Of a DNA stretch of 64,000 nucleotides, positions 1 to 11,756 are shown piece after piece (the first letter of the stretch is position 1; the number at the start of each line of letters is the position of its first letter). The stretch is taken from contig NC_079135.1 in the NCBI RefSeq assembly GCF_945859705.1, positions 108,774,288 to 108,838,287 on the forward strand. Reading direction: 5' to 3'. A model generated the notes under the pieces. It was not told the DNA's origin. It saw nothing but the letters and a program-made list of their open reading frames with translations, and made no database searches. The position numbers and the translations under genes are program-made. The DNA is from Episyrphus balteatus. Lineage: Eukaryota; Arthropoda; Insecta; Diptera; Syrphidae.

Positions 1-1250
1 GAGGAGCATTAAGACGAACATACAAATATATTTTTTTTGTCTCAAAAACGTGTGGTTTGGCCGCCATTTTGAAAAATGCGTTTTTGTGATTTTCTCGGCT
101 TCTGTTTATCGTAGAATGGATTTTTTTGTCTTGTTTTGTAGAAGAACGTATTCTTAAATTTTTTTATTAAATAATTTTTTTTTTTGTAAAGTTTCTCTAT
201 TAAAAGTTATTGACGAAAACATGTAAAATTTTAGGTTCATCTAAGGGAAATAGTTCTCATAATAACATTGAAACAACTCAAAATTTCCTACATTTTGGTA
301 CATTAAGTTTTCTTATATGTCCAAAACTATTTCAGTTATAACCTGACGAAATCAATATTTTGGTTGGCTACAATGAAATTCTGTTGAAAAAAATTAAACT
401 TTTTTTTTTTTGCAGAAGAACCAAAATATACTTTTCTGAATGTTTTTGTGGGTGCTGATTTTGAATCTAAAGTCAGAAAAAATGTATTGGCCTTAGTTTT
501 TGAAATATTACCGTTATAAAAGCCAAAGACTAACTCAAATTTATCTTATAGGTAAGCTTAAACTTAAGATATCTCAGTCAATAAAAGAGATATCGGAAAG
601 ATTTAAATAGTTTTTGGAAGAAAAAAAGCAGTTCTTGCAGACATAATTACAAATAATTCTGAAATAAATTGCTACACATTATAGCTCAACCTCAAAAACT
701 ATAAAAATAACGTTTTTTTTGCGTTTTATATCGGTAATATTTCAAAAACTAAGGCCAATAAATTTTTTCTGTCTTTAGATTCAAAATCAGCACCCCAAAA
801 ACATTCAGAAAAGTATATTTTGGTTCTTCTGCAAAAAAAAAGTTTAATTTTTTTCAACAGAATTTCATTGTAGCCAACCAAAATATTGATTTCGTCAGGT
901 TATAACTGAAATAGTTTTGGACATATAAGAAAACTTAATGTACCAAAATGTAGGAAATTTTGAGTTGTTTCAATGTTATTATGAGAACTATTTCCCTTAG
1001 ATGAACCTAAACTGAAGAAAAGTGTAAAAATCACGATCATCACCGAAAATTTTACATGTTTTCGTCAATAACTTTTTATAGAGAAAATTTACAAAAAAAA
1101 ATTATACGTTCTTTTACAAAACAAGACAAAAAAACAAATTCTACGATAAACAGGAGCCGAGAAAATCACAAAAACGCATTTTTCAAAATGGCGGCCAAAC
1201 AACACGTTTTTGAGACAAAAAAATATATTTTTATGTTCGTCTTAATGCGC
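1..1250. repeat. Long inverted repeat (foldback element), left tip cut by window edge
   Basis: The first about 540 bases reappear in reverse complement from about 710 to 1250, around a roughly 170-base spacer. The arms look nearly identical by eye: the segment with GCATTAAGACGAAC near base 8 is mirrored by GTTCGTCTTAATGC near 1235, and the segment with CCTGACGAAATC near 341 is mirrored near 890. Such high similarity points to a young foldback MITE or a recent inverted duplication. The left end lies at or before base 1, so no target-site duplication can be assigned. A diverged piece of the same family is at 6720-6860. Transcripts would fold into a hairpin of several hundred base pairs. Confidence 0.85.
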
Positions 1251-1334
1251 CTCTTTATATGAAATATCAAATTCAAATCCTTTCCAAAAATTCTCAGATG
1301 ATTCCCTAATGCCTGTAGTAGATAGAGAATGCCA

Positions 1335-1900
1335 AAAAGTGGGTCCCGGAAGTCCGTCTGTCAGTCTGTCTGTATAATTGACTTGAAACTTGGTATTTAG
1401 CATTTTTTTGACATTCTCCAGGGGAACTATGGAAATATTTTTGGTTTACCAAAAAATAACGGTACCTCTCATACACTAATTTCGGAATAGTTTGATTTTT
1501 TTCAAAAACGTCTCCAACGATTTTTTCAAAAAAAATTCAAATGTGAGTTTTTAAAAAAGGTCTATCGTTGTTAGGAATATTTTTTTTTTTTTTGAAAATC
1601 ATTATTAACGGTACCTGCTATAGAACCGCTGTTTTCAAATCTGGTTTCCTGCCAAACTGCAAATTGTATTTCAACGAAATTTTTTGTACAAAATCATTTA
1701 TAAAATTTTGATATAAATTAGAAATAAAATTTTGAAAAAATTATTTTAGATTTAAAAAAAAGAATTGAAAATTTTTTTTTTGAAAAATCAAATTTTCGAA
1801 AACTGATTTTTTTTTATGTTGATTAAATGGCATACCAATTTTATTTTAAAACTTTTTTTCCAAAAAATTATAAACAAAAAAATTTTATATATTAATATTT
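1335..1900 (-). repeat. Dispersed repeat fragment with GTCYG-type tract, inverted orientation
   Basis: A short GTCCGTCTGTCAGTCTGTC tract at 1352-1370 is followed by AT-rich sequence. The block around ACGGTACCTGC (about 1607) and the flank before it match, in reverse complement, 26150-26350. The TGGCATACCAATTTTATTTT block (about 1828) likewise mirrors 25985. This appears to be an old copy of the repeat family also seen at 24.7, 46.8, 47.5, 52.4 and 55.8 kb. Confidence 0.6.
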
Positions 1901-3525
1901 TATTAATTTAATATGATTAATAAGTTTCATTTATCTTTTTGACTTTTTTTATTTAGATTGACATTTTTATGCGCAATTGTTGTTAACGGGAAAATTATTC
2001 CAAACTGCAGGTAAAGTGATGCTGTCAGCATTTATTGACATAAATTCACAAATCACATCGAAAATAAAAATACAATTTTTTAAGAAAAAAAAACTATTTT
2101 TTTTCTAAAAAATAATGATAAAAATTATAGATCTTTAAGTTCTGAAAAACAATTGTTCAGCTTTTGACGCAATATGAAATTTACGCAAAAAAAAGTCAAC
2201 TAAAAAAACAATAATATTCGCTAAGACCACTCCGAAAGTTATTCGAAATGGTAAGAGCTATTTTCCAGAAAACTGCAACTGCTCAAAACCTTTGTTTGGT
2301 AAATATAAGAGATATTAAGAAAATTTAAAATAAAGAGATTTGAATTTTGAATTGACATACAAAAAAAAAAAAACAAGTTTTGCTGCAACAGAAATGGTTT
2401 TTCAATATAAGTTCAAGTGAAATGGTTTTTTGTTTCCAAAAAATCAAATTATAAATTAGATGTAATTTTTTTTTCAAAAAAAAATTGGAAATGTTTGTAA
2501 TTACAATTTTGACAATTTTTAAGTTGGCAAAATAGACCTCATCAGTAAATATTAATACCCTTCTTTAAAGCCCGTTTTTTTTTTCTTAAGTTTTAAAATT
2601 ATTTTATGTGTTTTGATTGCGTTATCAACTGGATCATTAATTCACTAACTGTATTTATTTTTTTTTTTATTTTACTAATAATTTGTTATGCATCACGAAG
2701 AATATCGCAAATTACCTTGAAATCATAAACAACACATTTGTTTTTACTGAGAGTTACACAAAATAATTTATAAGCAAATTTACAAAGGCTTTTGTTCTCG
2801 TTTCTATCACAGCCATTGAAATTGATCAAACTAAACAATAACAAATATTAAATTCTGTCATATTAAATCCCACAGGACAAAGCAAGCTATTCGCGCTATT
2901 ATTGAACGATCAGATCAGTTAATAAATATTCCTTCGAAGGTATTATCTATCCGCCTTATCCATTCAAATTGAATCCTTTCCAATTTGCCTTTGTCTCTAT
3001 CTTATTCAAACAGAGCCTATATCCAAACAGATAAACCCTTTATTTTCCTTCAAAATATCTAGATAAACATTGTATAGATATGTGTTGTATAGAAAATTAT
3101 CATAACAAACAAGCCAAATCCACTGTGACATGTATTTTGATATTAACATCCTTAATCACATATCACATCCTTTCACATCCATATCTCGGCGGATTTATCG
3201 CCCTATATAAAGCTCATATCCTCCGCAGACATGTTAAACAAAATTCTTACAAGCCCACCTGGGGGCATCTCAGCCAGCCATAGCAACACACAGCAGCATT
3301 TGAATTGAACCACAAACCTTATCGCATTTAAGGATGCTCTGCATGCTTGTTAACAAATATTTAGCCCTAATTGAATTAAGGCTCCATGCAAAACACAAAC
3401 ACCAACATAAACATAACAAAACACAGAGAACATGTCTTCGGGTTTGACAGGCTCATTAAAAACTTAAACAAGCAAATGCATCTTTAAGATTCTGGTTTTT
3501 TGTATTACGTGAAGTAGATGGATAT
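1901..3525. other. AT-rich non-coding stretch, no gene seen
   Basis: No convincing coding frame or element border is visible. Bases from about 2700 to 3480 are less repetitive and slightly richer in G+C than the surroundings. They lie downstream of the minus-strand exon at 3711-3837, so they may hold its 3' flank. Confidence 0.4.
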
Positions 3526-3531
3526 TTTATT
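3526..3531 (-). terminator. Possible polyadenylation signal for the minus-strand exon
   Basis: The plus strand reads TTTATT, giving AATAAA on the minus strand about 180 bases past the stop at 3711. The hexamer is common by chance in DNA this rich in A+T, so this is only a positional suggestion. Confidence 0.25.
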
Positions 3532-3710
3532 TTTTTAAGATTCTAAGCTTTTTAAATCTTCAACAATCCGAGGGTGAATCCAATTCAAAATAAAAAAAAA
3601 AATAACACAAAAAAAATATATAAAACGAATAATTGGAAAAAGTTTTCTTTTTTTTTTTTTAATTTAAAAATCATCCAAGCGTAGTTCTTAAGGCTAATTA
3701 AAAATTAATG

Positions 3711-3837
3711 TTATTTTGCCAAACGAGGTTGCATTTTCGAGTTGTGGAACTGTGGATGCGTCCTCCATGCGGCATATTCTCCATGCTTCATGCTCCCAGA
3801 GTCTTCACCCATTTGCTCCTTGTTTCGCCCGTAAGAG
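3711..3837 (-). CDS. Terminal coding exon of an unidentified host gene
   Basis: On the minus strand a pyrimidine-rich tract ending TTCTTCAG forms a good splice acceptor. It is followed by one split-codon base and 41 codons ending in TAA at 3713-3711. The peptide begins SYGRNKEQMG, contains HGEYAAWRTHPQFH and ends NSKMQPRLAK. Its composition is mixed and hydrophilic, unlike the F/I/K/N-rich noise elsewhere, and the local G+C is clearly higher. This suggests the last exon of a gene whose other exons lie at higher coordinates, perhaps beyond a very long intron or outside the window. I do not recognise the family: there is no zinc finger, kinase or membrane signature, and it looks like a cytoplasmic tail. 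The plus strand also has a short open frame here, but it ends in a donor-like CCCGTAAG without a clear acceptor. Confidence 0.55.
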
Positions 3838-6498
3838 CTGAAGAACAAGGGAATTCATTTGTTCGGTCTTAAAGCGTAAAATTAAATCGAAGCGCTTGAG
3901 TGGAAAGTCTATACTTATACTATTGAATGTATTTACGGTGCATAGCGATGGCCGGAGAAAGATGGCCTAGAGCAGTGTATAGTGGATTTATAGTCTTGAA
4001 TATTAAGTTGCTTTTTTGAACAAAATTTATATACGTGGCTCTCCATTACAAATTTTTTTTTACAAATATTTATTGCAAATAAAAAAAATATATTTATTGT
4101 AACTCAAATTATTTTGAATTAAAAAAAAATTGTATTGGAAATGGAAAAAATTTTGCATTGAAAATAAAATTTTTATTGCAAATAAAAATATTTTACATTA
4201 AAAAAAAATATTGTATTGCAAATAAAAAATTTCTGCATTGAAAAAAAAAATTCTATCCAAAATGTGTGCATTAAATATTTTTTTTTTAGTCTTTGTCGAA
4301 TTTCTTACAATTTTGACTTTTTGACCATTAGGTATTTCAACTATAACATTGAACCAAATGAATGGTCAAATATTCAAAATTGTAGGAAATTTCCTTGTAT
4401 GGGGACTTACACTTAATTAAGGACTAAAATATTTAAATAAGAGCCACATTAAAAGAATGCACTATAAATATCATTTGCCGTCACATGTGCTTAAGAGAAA
4501 TATAAAAGAAATAAAAAGTACAAATATTGTGCCAAAATAGAATTGTGTGCATGGTTTATTTTATTCAATTCCGTCATCTTCTGGAGCCTGTTACGCGGCG
4601 AATTCGTTTTTGTAGATTTTTAAGGGGCATGAAAATAAAATTTTACAAAAATTGTTGCGCAGAACCGCTTACTACCTACTTCTTTCTAAGAAAAAATGTC
4701 ACTTGAAATTTTAAGCAACAACTTATTTAAGATCATATAAAATAGAAGATAAGCGTAACAACTTTTTAAAACTCATATCTTCAGGTAAACTAGGAAAAGA
4801 TTGTTCTTCACATATATACGACTAAAACGATTTTGATTTCAACAAGTATGTATGTTTACTGCTGTTGCAAACTAGGTCGTAAATTCAAAATTGTATTTCC
4901 TTGGTTTCTGATTTTTTCCTTAATTTTGTTGTTCCATACTTTTCGGAGCGACATTTTTGAGTAGTTGGATTTTAGATTTTGAACAGATAAAGTAGATATT
5001 TTCGGAATCGCTGCAAATTATAAATAAAAGAAAAAATATTATTGTATTGTTTTGTTTCTAAAGGGTGCCACCAGTGCAAAGTAAGATAACAATTGGCCAG
5101 CGGACAAGCAATTCCATAACGATTGCAACGATACCTCATTTGTCGATGTATGACGATTGACGATGTAGTTTAAAAGTTATGATGGCACAGATGAACATCG
5201 GTAAACATAAGTACCTACATACATTCATAATCAACGGCGTATACAAGAACTCAAAACTTAAACAAGAAATTGTTATGTGCTACTAAATTCTTTTGAGTAA
5301 GATGATTTTCAAAATGTCGAAGTTTTAGAACATGAACGAAAATGAAAAGTGAAAAAATTTCGGTTTTCAAACCAACTATTTTCCCATATTTGGGGTAATG
5401 TGGTCATATTTTTAGCGACCGCTATGCTGAATTAGGATTATATGGATTTAAAATCGAAATATTTTTTTAATTTTGAGTAAACCGATAATATTAAAGAATA
5501 TAAGCAACCTTGTCTAAATTCAAATTAAATATTTAAGGAAGCTTAGGTCACTTAAAATAACCTTCGAAAATCAATTTAAGAAAATCTAATAAATATAACT
5601 GAATATGTTTTATATTTTAAACTGCTGATAAATACCTGAAAGCTGACGAAATCAGAGCCGAATATTGTCAAATCCTTAGTAAGTAGTGATCTAAAGCATT
5701 TCTTTTATTAGTATTGCCGTTTGAAATTTCGAAAAAGTATCTACCCTAAAACTACGATAATTTTGTTTAATATCTTCTGTTACGCCAAAAATATTTTTTT
5801 GTCTTGACAGAGGTATTTGAATCCTGTAACCCCCTCGCTTCCTTAATTCAAAATTTACCAGTGTTATTAAATAAAAATGATTTTTATTTTAACTTGTAAA
5901 ATAATTCTGGACTATAGCGGAAAACAATGCAGAGTTGTTTAAAGGCAAATTATACAATCGAATGACTTGTACATTACTAGGGATCGGGTTTCCATGCAAA
6001 TGCATGTTTTTTTAGGAACACCTTGGAAGCATGGCAACGAATTATGTATACGAATCAGGAGATTTTCTTTAAAATGGCAATCAATTGTTAGTTCATATTT
6101 TGGAAATATGGAAATGGAAATAAATGCATGTTTTTCGTGCGTATTTTCGCAAAAATTGGCAAAAATAACGAAATTAGACTCTTGAAATTTTTGACTAAAA
6201 GTGACTGAAAGTCAATTGGAAAAAAGTCAAAAACGTAAGCAAATGCTGTGCAAAACTGACAAACCAACGTTGTCCAAACTCATAAAAAACACGATCAAAT
6301 GATAAATTGGATTATTTAAGAGTAAATTTTCGGCAATTTTATTTATTTTTTTTTTTAAGACAACCCCAATATTTCCAAAAAGTTACATCTTTGAACTCGG
6401 AAATGGTTTCGTATATACCTAGATTTTATAAAAAATACGTAAAATCTTTTTATAATTTTAAAGAAATATTGATATTTTACAAATTCATGTGGCCTTAA
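3838..6498. other. Non-coding stretch, presumed intron of the minus-strand gene
   Basis: No convincing gene is seen. A degenerate A/T tandem region lies at 4068-4260. Around 5050-5080 a TTTCTAAAG acceptor-like string is followed 17 bases later by GTAAGA, but so short an exon cannot be supported. If the exon at 3711 is real, this is upstream intron sequence on the minus strand. Confidence 0.35.
4068..4260. repeat. Degenerate tandem array of TATTGCAAATAAAAA-like units
   Basis: Variants of ATTGCAAATAAAAA and GCATTGAAAATAAAA recur about every 20-50 bases. They look like a decayed AT-rich minisatellite. A short inverted pair (GTGGCTCT near 4036, AGAGCCAC near 4440) flanks the region, but is too short to prove a mobile element. 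Confidence 0.45.
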
Positions 6499-6548
6499 AT
6501 GCATATTTAAAGTGCATATTTTAAGAGCATATTTTAAGCGCATATTTT
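6499..6548. repeat. Short tandem repeat, unit GCATATTTTAAG
   Basis: Four consecutive imperfect copies of a 12-15 base unit (GCATATTTAAAGT, GCATATTTTAAGA, GCATATTTTAAGC, GCATATTTTT) can be read directly. Confidence 0.7.
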
Positions 6549-6719
6549 TCGTTTTTAAGTGCATGAAAATCCTATTCCTATACATTACACTGTACCTTAA
6601 GGACAGGATGGTCTTAATTGGTCAGACTTAAGGCTAAACCCTAAACAAAAGCAAACGAATCACATAACGTTTTTGTTTGGTTATTCTTAGAACCCTTCGG
6701 AACTGTTCGGAACTGTAAA

Positions 6720-6860
6720 ACTGGTTAAAAAATTTAAACTTTTTTTTTTTGTTGCCGGAACAAAAATATACTTTTCTGAAGGTTTTCGGTGTGCTGAACT
6801 CGAATCCGTAGTCAGAAAAAATTAATTAGCTCCCGTTTTTTAAATATTACCGTTTGAGGC
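6720..6860 (+). repeat. Diverged fragment of the 1-1250 foldback family
   Basis: Strings such as AAAATATACTTTTCTGAA, GTGCTGA, GTCAGAAAAAAT and AAATATTACCGTT occur in the same order and spacing as in 388-520. The copy is much more diverged than the two arms of the 1-1250 element are from each other, so the family has been active more than once. Confidence 0.65.
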
Positions 6861-7099
6861 TAAGTTTTAAAAATTTCGTGACAGGCTATCCGTTCAAAAC
6901 ATGTTTCGGAAGAAGCTGCTAAACTTTTAACACTCTTAATAATTGTAAAAGTACACTTTTAATTTCAAATAACTAATTCTGTTTTATCTGAAAGTAGGCA
7001 GAGTCGTACATTGGAGCAGCTGGGTGGTGAACCGTGTTAGACAGGCAGTATTCTAAATTCTAAGTCTTTACACTGAAAATAATACCGTACATAAAAATT

Positions 7100-8660
7100 A
7101 TAAAAACCGTTTATTGACTCATTTTTCATTGTCCCAACAAACTTTTCATTGTCCCAATAAACGTTTATTGATTTCAGATTCCCGAATTCAATAAACTGTT
7201 TGTTGGGACAAACAATCTGAGTTTATTGATTTCGAAATCCGGTAATCAATAAACTATTTATTGTCGCAATGAACTTTTACATTGTCCCAATAAACTTTTA
7301 TTGAATTTCAATTTTCAGCCGAAATAACTCGTTTATTGTCGCAATGAACAGTTTATTGTCGCAATGAACAGTTTATTGATTACGGAATTTCGAAATCAAT
7401 AAAATATTTAATAGTTTATTTTCTAAATCCCAGTTGTAATTCTATGTATAATAAACAGTTTATATGCACAATAAACGAGTTAAAAACTTGAATAGATTTC
7501 TTTAACAAAAAAAAAAAACAAGAAGTGGCCCATGTTAATAATGTCTAATGGTATTTTGTCTCTAATTCTAATGGATTTTTATTTAAAAGATTTGATCTTG
7601 AAATAAAAAGTTTAAAATCAGAAGTTTTTTACTTTTTATTTTTTATTTCATAAAAAAAACTATTTATTGATTTTCCAAATCTCAATTTCAAAAAACAGTT
7701 AATTTTCAATAAACCATTTATTGTCCCAACAAACAGTTTGTTGTCCCAATAAACTATTAATTGATTTTCCAAATCTAAATTTTAAAAAACAGTTAACTTT
7801 CAATAAACCATTTATTGTCCCAACAAACAGTTTATTGTCGCAATAAACAGTTTATTGATTCTCAAATCTAAATTTCAAAAAACAGTTAACTTTCAATAAA
7901 CCATTTATTGTCCCAACAAACAGTTTATTGTCGCAATAAACAGTTTATTGTCTCAACGAACTGTTAGTTGTCGCAATTAAATGTTTGTTGGCGCAAACAA
8001 CTATTTATTAGTTTACCCAAGCGCAAAAGAATTGTCTGAATAAACGATTCAGTCTATTCTTCGTTCTTGTGCTGAGTAAACGTCGTAAGTTGTAACAAAG
8101 TTTTAAGAAAAAGTTTTAACAAAGTGTTAATAAATAAATTTTATTCAATTAAGAATATTGAAATACATTTTTAATTGAAACATATGCTTAATAAATGCAT
8201 TGAAAAATTTTATGTGGAGTGGATCAATTCAATTTTATATTTATGTAAGTATTGCATTTTTTCTTGCATCAGTGAAGTGTTCAATAATAAAATTGATTTA
8301 GCTATAATTATTTCCGTATTTGAACTTCTTTTGATCAGAGAATGTTTAATTGAGAGTTTATTTTACTTTTTATTAAATTAATTGCTTTTCAATAAATGGT
8401 TTATTGTGATTTTTTTAATATGAAATAATTTACTTATATAAAATGGTTCACAAAACAACGCTTAACTATTAATAAACAATTAATTCGCACAATAAACCAT
8501 TAATTGGCACAATAAACTGTTTATTGATATTCCAAATTTCTATTTCAAAAAAACTTTCAATAAACTATTTATTGTCACAATAAACTATTTATTGTCACAA
8601 TAAACTATTAATTGCCGCAATTAACCATTAATTGTCACAATTAACTATTTATTGATCTAG
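7100..8660. repeat. Left palindromic iteron array (TTTATTG/CAATAAA)
   Basis: Dense, imperfectly palindromic units such as GTTTATTGTCGCAATAAAC occur in three blocks: about 7100-7475, 7670-7990 and 8385-8660. Non-iterated spacers at about 7480-7660 and 7995-8385 separate them. The central tetranucleotide is mostly TCCC or TCGC, later TCAC, and spacers are 2-4 bases. A composite of about 115 bases, with the sequence TTCAATAAACCATTTATTG, recurs near 7700, 7800 and 7895. The second spacer contains no recognisable gene. Confidence 0.85.
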
Positions 8661-8926
8661 ATTTAGAGCCGATTTTTCCATCTTAAATAAACATATCTGT
8701 CAAACAAACAAAAAGATACATTAATGCATTTTTTTAACTTTCAATAAAAAATATTTTTCATTGTTCGAATACGTTTTTACCTTCCAATGTTTGTTTGTTT
8801 AACCAGACATTTTTATCAGACGTAAGAAAAGTCGGCCCTTGTATTTGATTTTTTGTTTACTTTTTGTTTTTGTATTCTTTTTTCATATTGTGCCAACAAG
8901 TGAATTAATTAAAACTCAAACTGTTA

Positions 8927-9051
8927 GAGAATTTATACAACTCAGATAAAACTCGGATAGTTTTGAAAACCAAGGTGCCACCAATGAAATAAAAGTCAAG
9001 CTACAAGAGAATTAATACAACTCATTACTCAGATAATTTTGAAAAAGCAAG
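8927..9051 (+). other. Possible 5' exon with an internal partial duplication and a GTGAGT donor
   Basis: A block starting GAGAATTTATACAACTCAGA at 8927 and ending CAAGGTG near 8977 is repeated in diverged form from 9007 to 9054. The second copy ends in GCAAG followed by GTGAGT, a good splice donor at 9052. No open frame with a sensible start runs through it, so it would be untranslated leader. It lies about 200 bases upstream of the first recognisable coding exon of the internal gene. Confidence 0.3.
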
Positions 9052-9232
9052 GTGAGTTCATTAGTAATAAAATATACAAATTATATATACAATAGTCTAA
9101 TGTCCCACTTGAATGCTTTCGAATTTCAAAAACTGATGATGATTCGCATATTTTTTTTGAGTCAACATATATTTTTTCATTCTTTAAATTATCCCTTTTT
9201 TCTCTATAAATCTTTGTTAAGAAATTGGATAG

Positions 9233-10973
9233 GTCAGAAGTTCAAAGCAATATTGTTTGATCCGACTAAAGTTTGACAACCTCAGTTCCGAGGAGTTCGA
9301 TAAATGCTGGAAGGCGTGTTCAAAATCCAGACTCACGGATATAAAGAACTTCAGAGCAACTTCGGATATTTTAAAGAAATGGCCCCAGTATAAACTTCCT
9401 ACTGGATTTCGATTCGTAAGTCAAATTTATGTGTATATTTTTTTAAATTTTCTTTTTTTAAATTGCCAACTTCTGAAATTTTTTAAAATCCTTTAAAAAA
9501 CACACTGTATGAATAAATTTTTAATTTTTTCTTAAAGTTGGACATGGACTTCGAGTATATTATTAAAAACCACAACTTTCTCCTTGAACGATGGGAAAAC
9601 CTATACTGCAAAATCCGAGAGTTCCTAACAACGGAAGATCGAGTTAAAGAAAAATCGATCAAGGACGTTCTGGATAAAATGGAATGTAATAACACTACAG
9701 AAAGTAAGTTGAAAATAATTTTGTTAAATACAATTAATTTTTGTTTTTTGAAAACGCATATAGTTTATTTCCGTCCTCAAGATTTGGTATTTGTATTAAA
9801 AATGACAGGTACTAAAAGACAATGGGACATCCCATTGGTGTAACATTTAAAATCTGTATTATATGCAGGGAAAAAACTATATTGTAATGGTTGCATTTAT
9901 TTTTACAGTTTTTTTTTTAGATAGAGTTGTATTTATTTCAAAAAAACAACCACAATAGTTTTTTCCCAGCACTACTTATGCCTTTACCATACGAACAATC
10001 ACCTCTATTACAATTGTCGTTTTAATTTTTTTTTTTTCAAAACACTATCTTAATAGAGGTGAATAATTGCATCAACCATCAAGGACTCCCAGGAGTCGTT
10101 TGTTTTTGTTGCAGCATCTATACAGAACGTTGAGGACCACCTTTCAGATCGTCGCCGTACAATGAAATTTTCTAAGTCCATTTTGACTTGTAATTGTAAT
10201 AAAACATCTATCTTACAATTTTAACAATTACATTAATCTATTTTTGGATTTTTATTATTGGATAATTTCTAATGCAATAATAAAAAAAAGGACTTAGGGA
10301 ATTTTCATTGAACGACAACGATATGATATAGGTCTTTAAGTGTCACACCAATGGGACGAAACCATCCATTTCATTCGAGGTCTCCTTTATCTTATCTTTC
10401 ACGAAAGTTTATATTATATATCTTCTAGTTTAATTTAAGTAATTGATAATTATATCACACAATTTTATATCCATCCATGTTTTCATTTATATTTTTAGAC
10501 TGTCGGGATGCTGCTCTCTTGTGGGCACTTCATGGGTACCTTACCTAGTACCCACATTAAAGTCTGTGCGAAAGGACCGAAAAGGAATGAAGACAACATT
10601 GAAGACAACATTGAAACCAACCATCAAGGACTCCCAGGAGTCGTTTGTTTTTGTGGCAGCATCTATACAGAACGTTGAGGACCACATCCAGCACCTTCAA
10701 CAAAAAGGAGATAACGTCCAGCCGTTTATAATTGTGGTTGGTAAGGATGTTATTAATTTTAAGGAAATATTTTTATATTTCGACGGGGTAAAGTTTACTT
10801 TTATTAGTTTCATACGGGCGGTCGATATTTGTTTTAAAACATTCTTCCTTTTTAACTTAGAATTTCCTAATCCGAGTTCCAACTTTTGGAACTTTATTCA
10901 GTCATTGTATTTTGATGATAAACAAAAATGTTGTACAAAAGCACACATCCTTCTAAACGCAATTAATGAATAA
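9233..10973 (+). pseudogene. Three-exon gene remnant of a widespread uncharacterised family (C-terminus reminiscent of SAMD3-like proteins)
   Basis: Exon A is open from 9233 to the donor TTC|GTAAGT at 9415. Exon B runs from acceptor CTTAAAG (9537) to 9703 before GTAAGT. Exon C runs from TTTTTAG (10498) to the stop at 10973. The A/B and B/C phases join exactly; the B/C split codon makes Asn before CRDAALLWALHGYL. Exon A carries ILKKWPQYKLPTGFRF, B carries NHNFLLERWENLYCKIREF, and C carries DSQESFVFVAA, QPFIIVVGKD, and finally IRAVDICFKTFFLFNLEFP and FWNFIQ. From memory this order matches a multi-copy family of unstudied animal proteins, some named SAMD3-like; its biochemical role is unknown. 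Exon C is broken by a tandem TACCT duplication at 10537-10546 that shifts the frame; one copy alone would read GYLVP. No in-frame ATG is visible in exon A, so the start is unresolved. Enclosed by palindromic arrays, it may be the element's own protein. Confidence 0.6.
9826..10362. repeat. Nested palindromes in intron B/C containing a copied exon fragment
   Basis: The intron holds successive inverted repeats. The outer arms carry CCCATTGGTGT (9831) and ACACCAATGGG (10346). A hairpin with GGGAAAAAACTAT (9868) pairs with ATAGTTTTTTCCC (9955). CACCTCTATTA (10001) pairs with TAATAGAGGTG (10051). A large stem joins 10150-10179 to 10290-10320. Inside, 10074-10140 is a 67-base direct copy of exon C bases 10619-10685 with one mismatch. 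The arrangement suggests an inserted foldback MITE that picked up, or arose with, a piece of the neighbouring exon. Confidence 0.7.
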
Positions 10974-11756
10974 TTTGTATTTAAATTTTTTTTCTAAGTA
11001 TTTTGATAACTTTAATTCAAAGGGTTTAGGTGTCTATTTTCTATTTTTCACTCTTCTTAAAAAGTGATTATAATAATTTTTTATAACGCATGCACTTCTT
11101 TATCCTTTCCACTCCTATCATTATCACTAGTTTGAGATTATACATTATTTACACTTTTCAAATAATTTTTGACTATGCATTTGCACTTTTTCTTTATTAT
11201 AAAAGAGTAATTATCTATATTTTTAGGTCCCTTTCAATTAAAGTTACGATATCATTAGTTTTCCACTAACATAATAGGGATGTATGTTTTTTATTTGGTG
11301 CCACTGTTGTTTTAAACGTGGAATTTATTAAAGAGTTTTCCTTTTTTAACTTAAGATCTACTTTTCCAACTTTATATATACCTATAGTTCAAAAACAAAA
11401 AATAGTTTGTATTTCTTAAAATAAGTATACATATATGTTTGATACATAAATTTATATGTTAAGAAAGAAATTTCAATTGCAAAAAATTAATAAATTTTAT
11501 AATGTTTACCTAACTTAAATGTTTAATTTTTGAACTTAAAACTCTTACAAATTTCAGAAAAGGTTGCGGATAGAAAAAATAAAATGTAAGTATTTTTAAC
11601 ATATACATATTGCTATATAGAAATTTTATAAGTATATTGAAAGTTTAATTTATTTATGTATATATATATAAAATATATCAATAGTTTAGTTATTTATATA
11701 AATAAATAAATAAAATTTTTAATATTTTACTAAAATTTTTAGCAATATGCTTTTTG
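10974..11756. other. AT-rich spacer between the gene remnant and the right array
   Basis: No coding frame. A 28-base segment at 11558-11585 sits between a TTACAAATTTCAG acceptor and a GTAAGTA donor, both good matches to consensus, but no protein role can be assigned to it. Short A/T dinucleotide tracts occur near 11640-11700. Confidence 0.4.

Noticed and set aside
4036..4446. Transposon with GTGGCTCT/AGAGCCAC ends
   Set aside because: Only 8-10 matching bases, no target duplication, and no second copy in the window.
5050..5085. 17-bp microexon between TTTCTAAAG and GTAAGA
   Set aside because: Chance acceptor/donor pairs are frequent in such DNA, and no flanking exons in compatible phase are seen.
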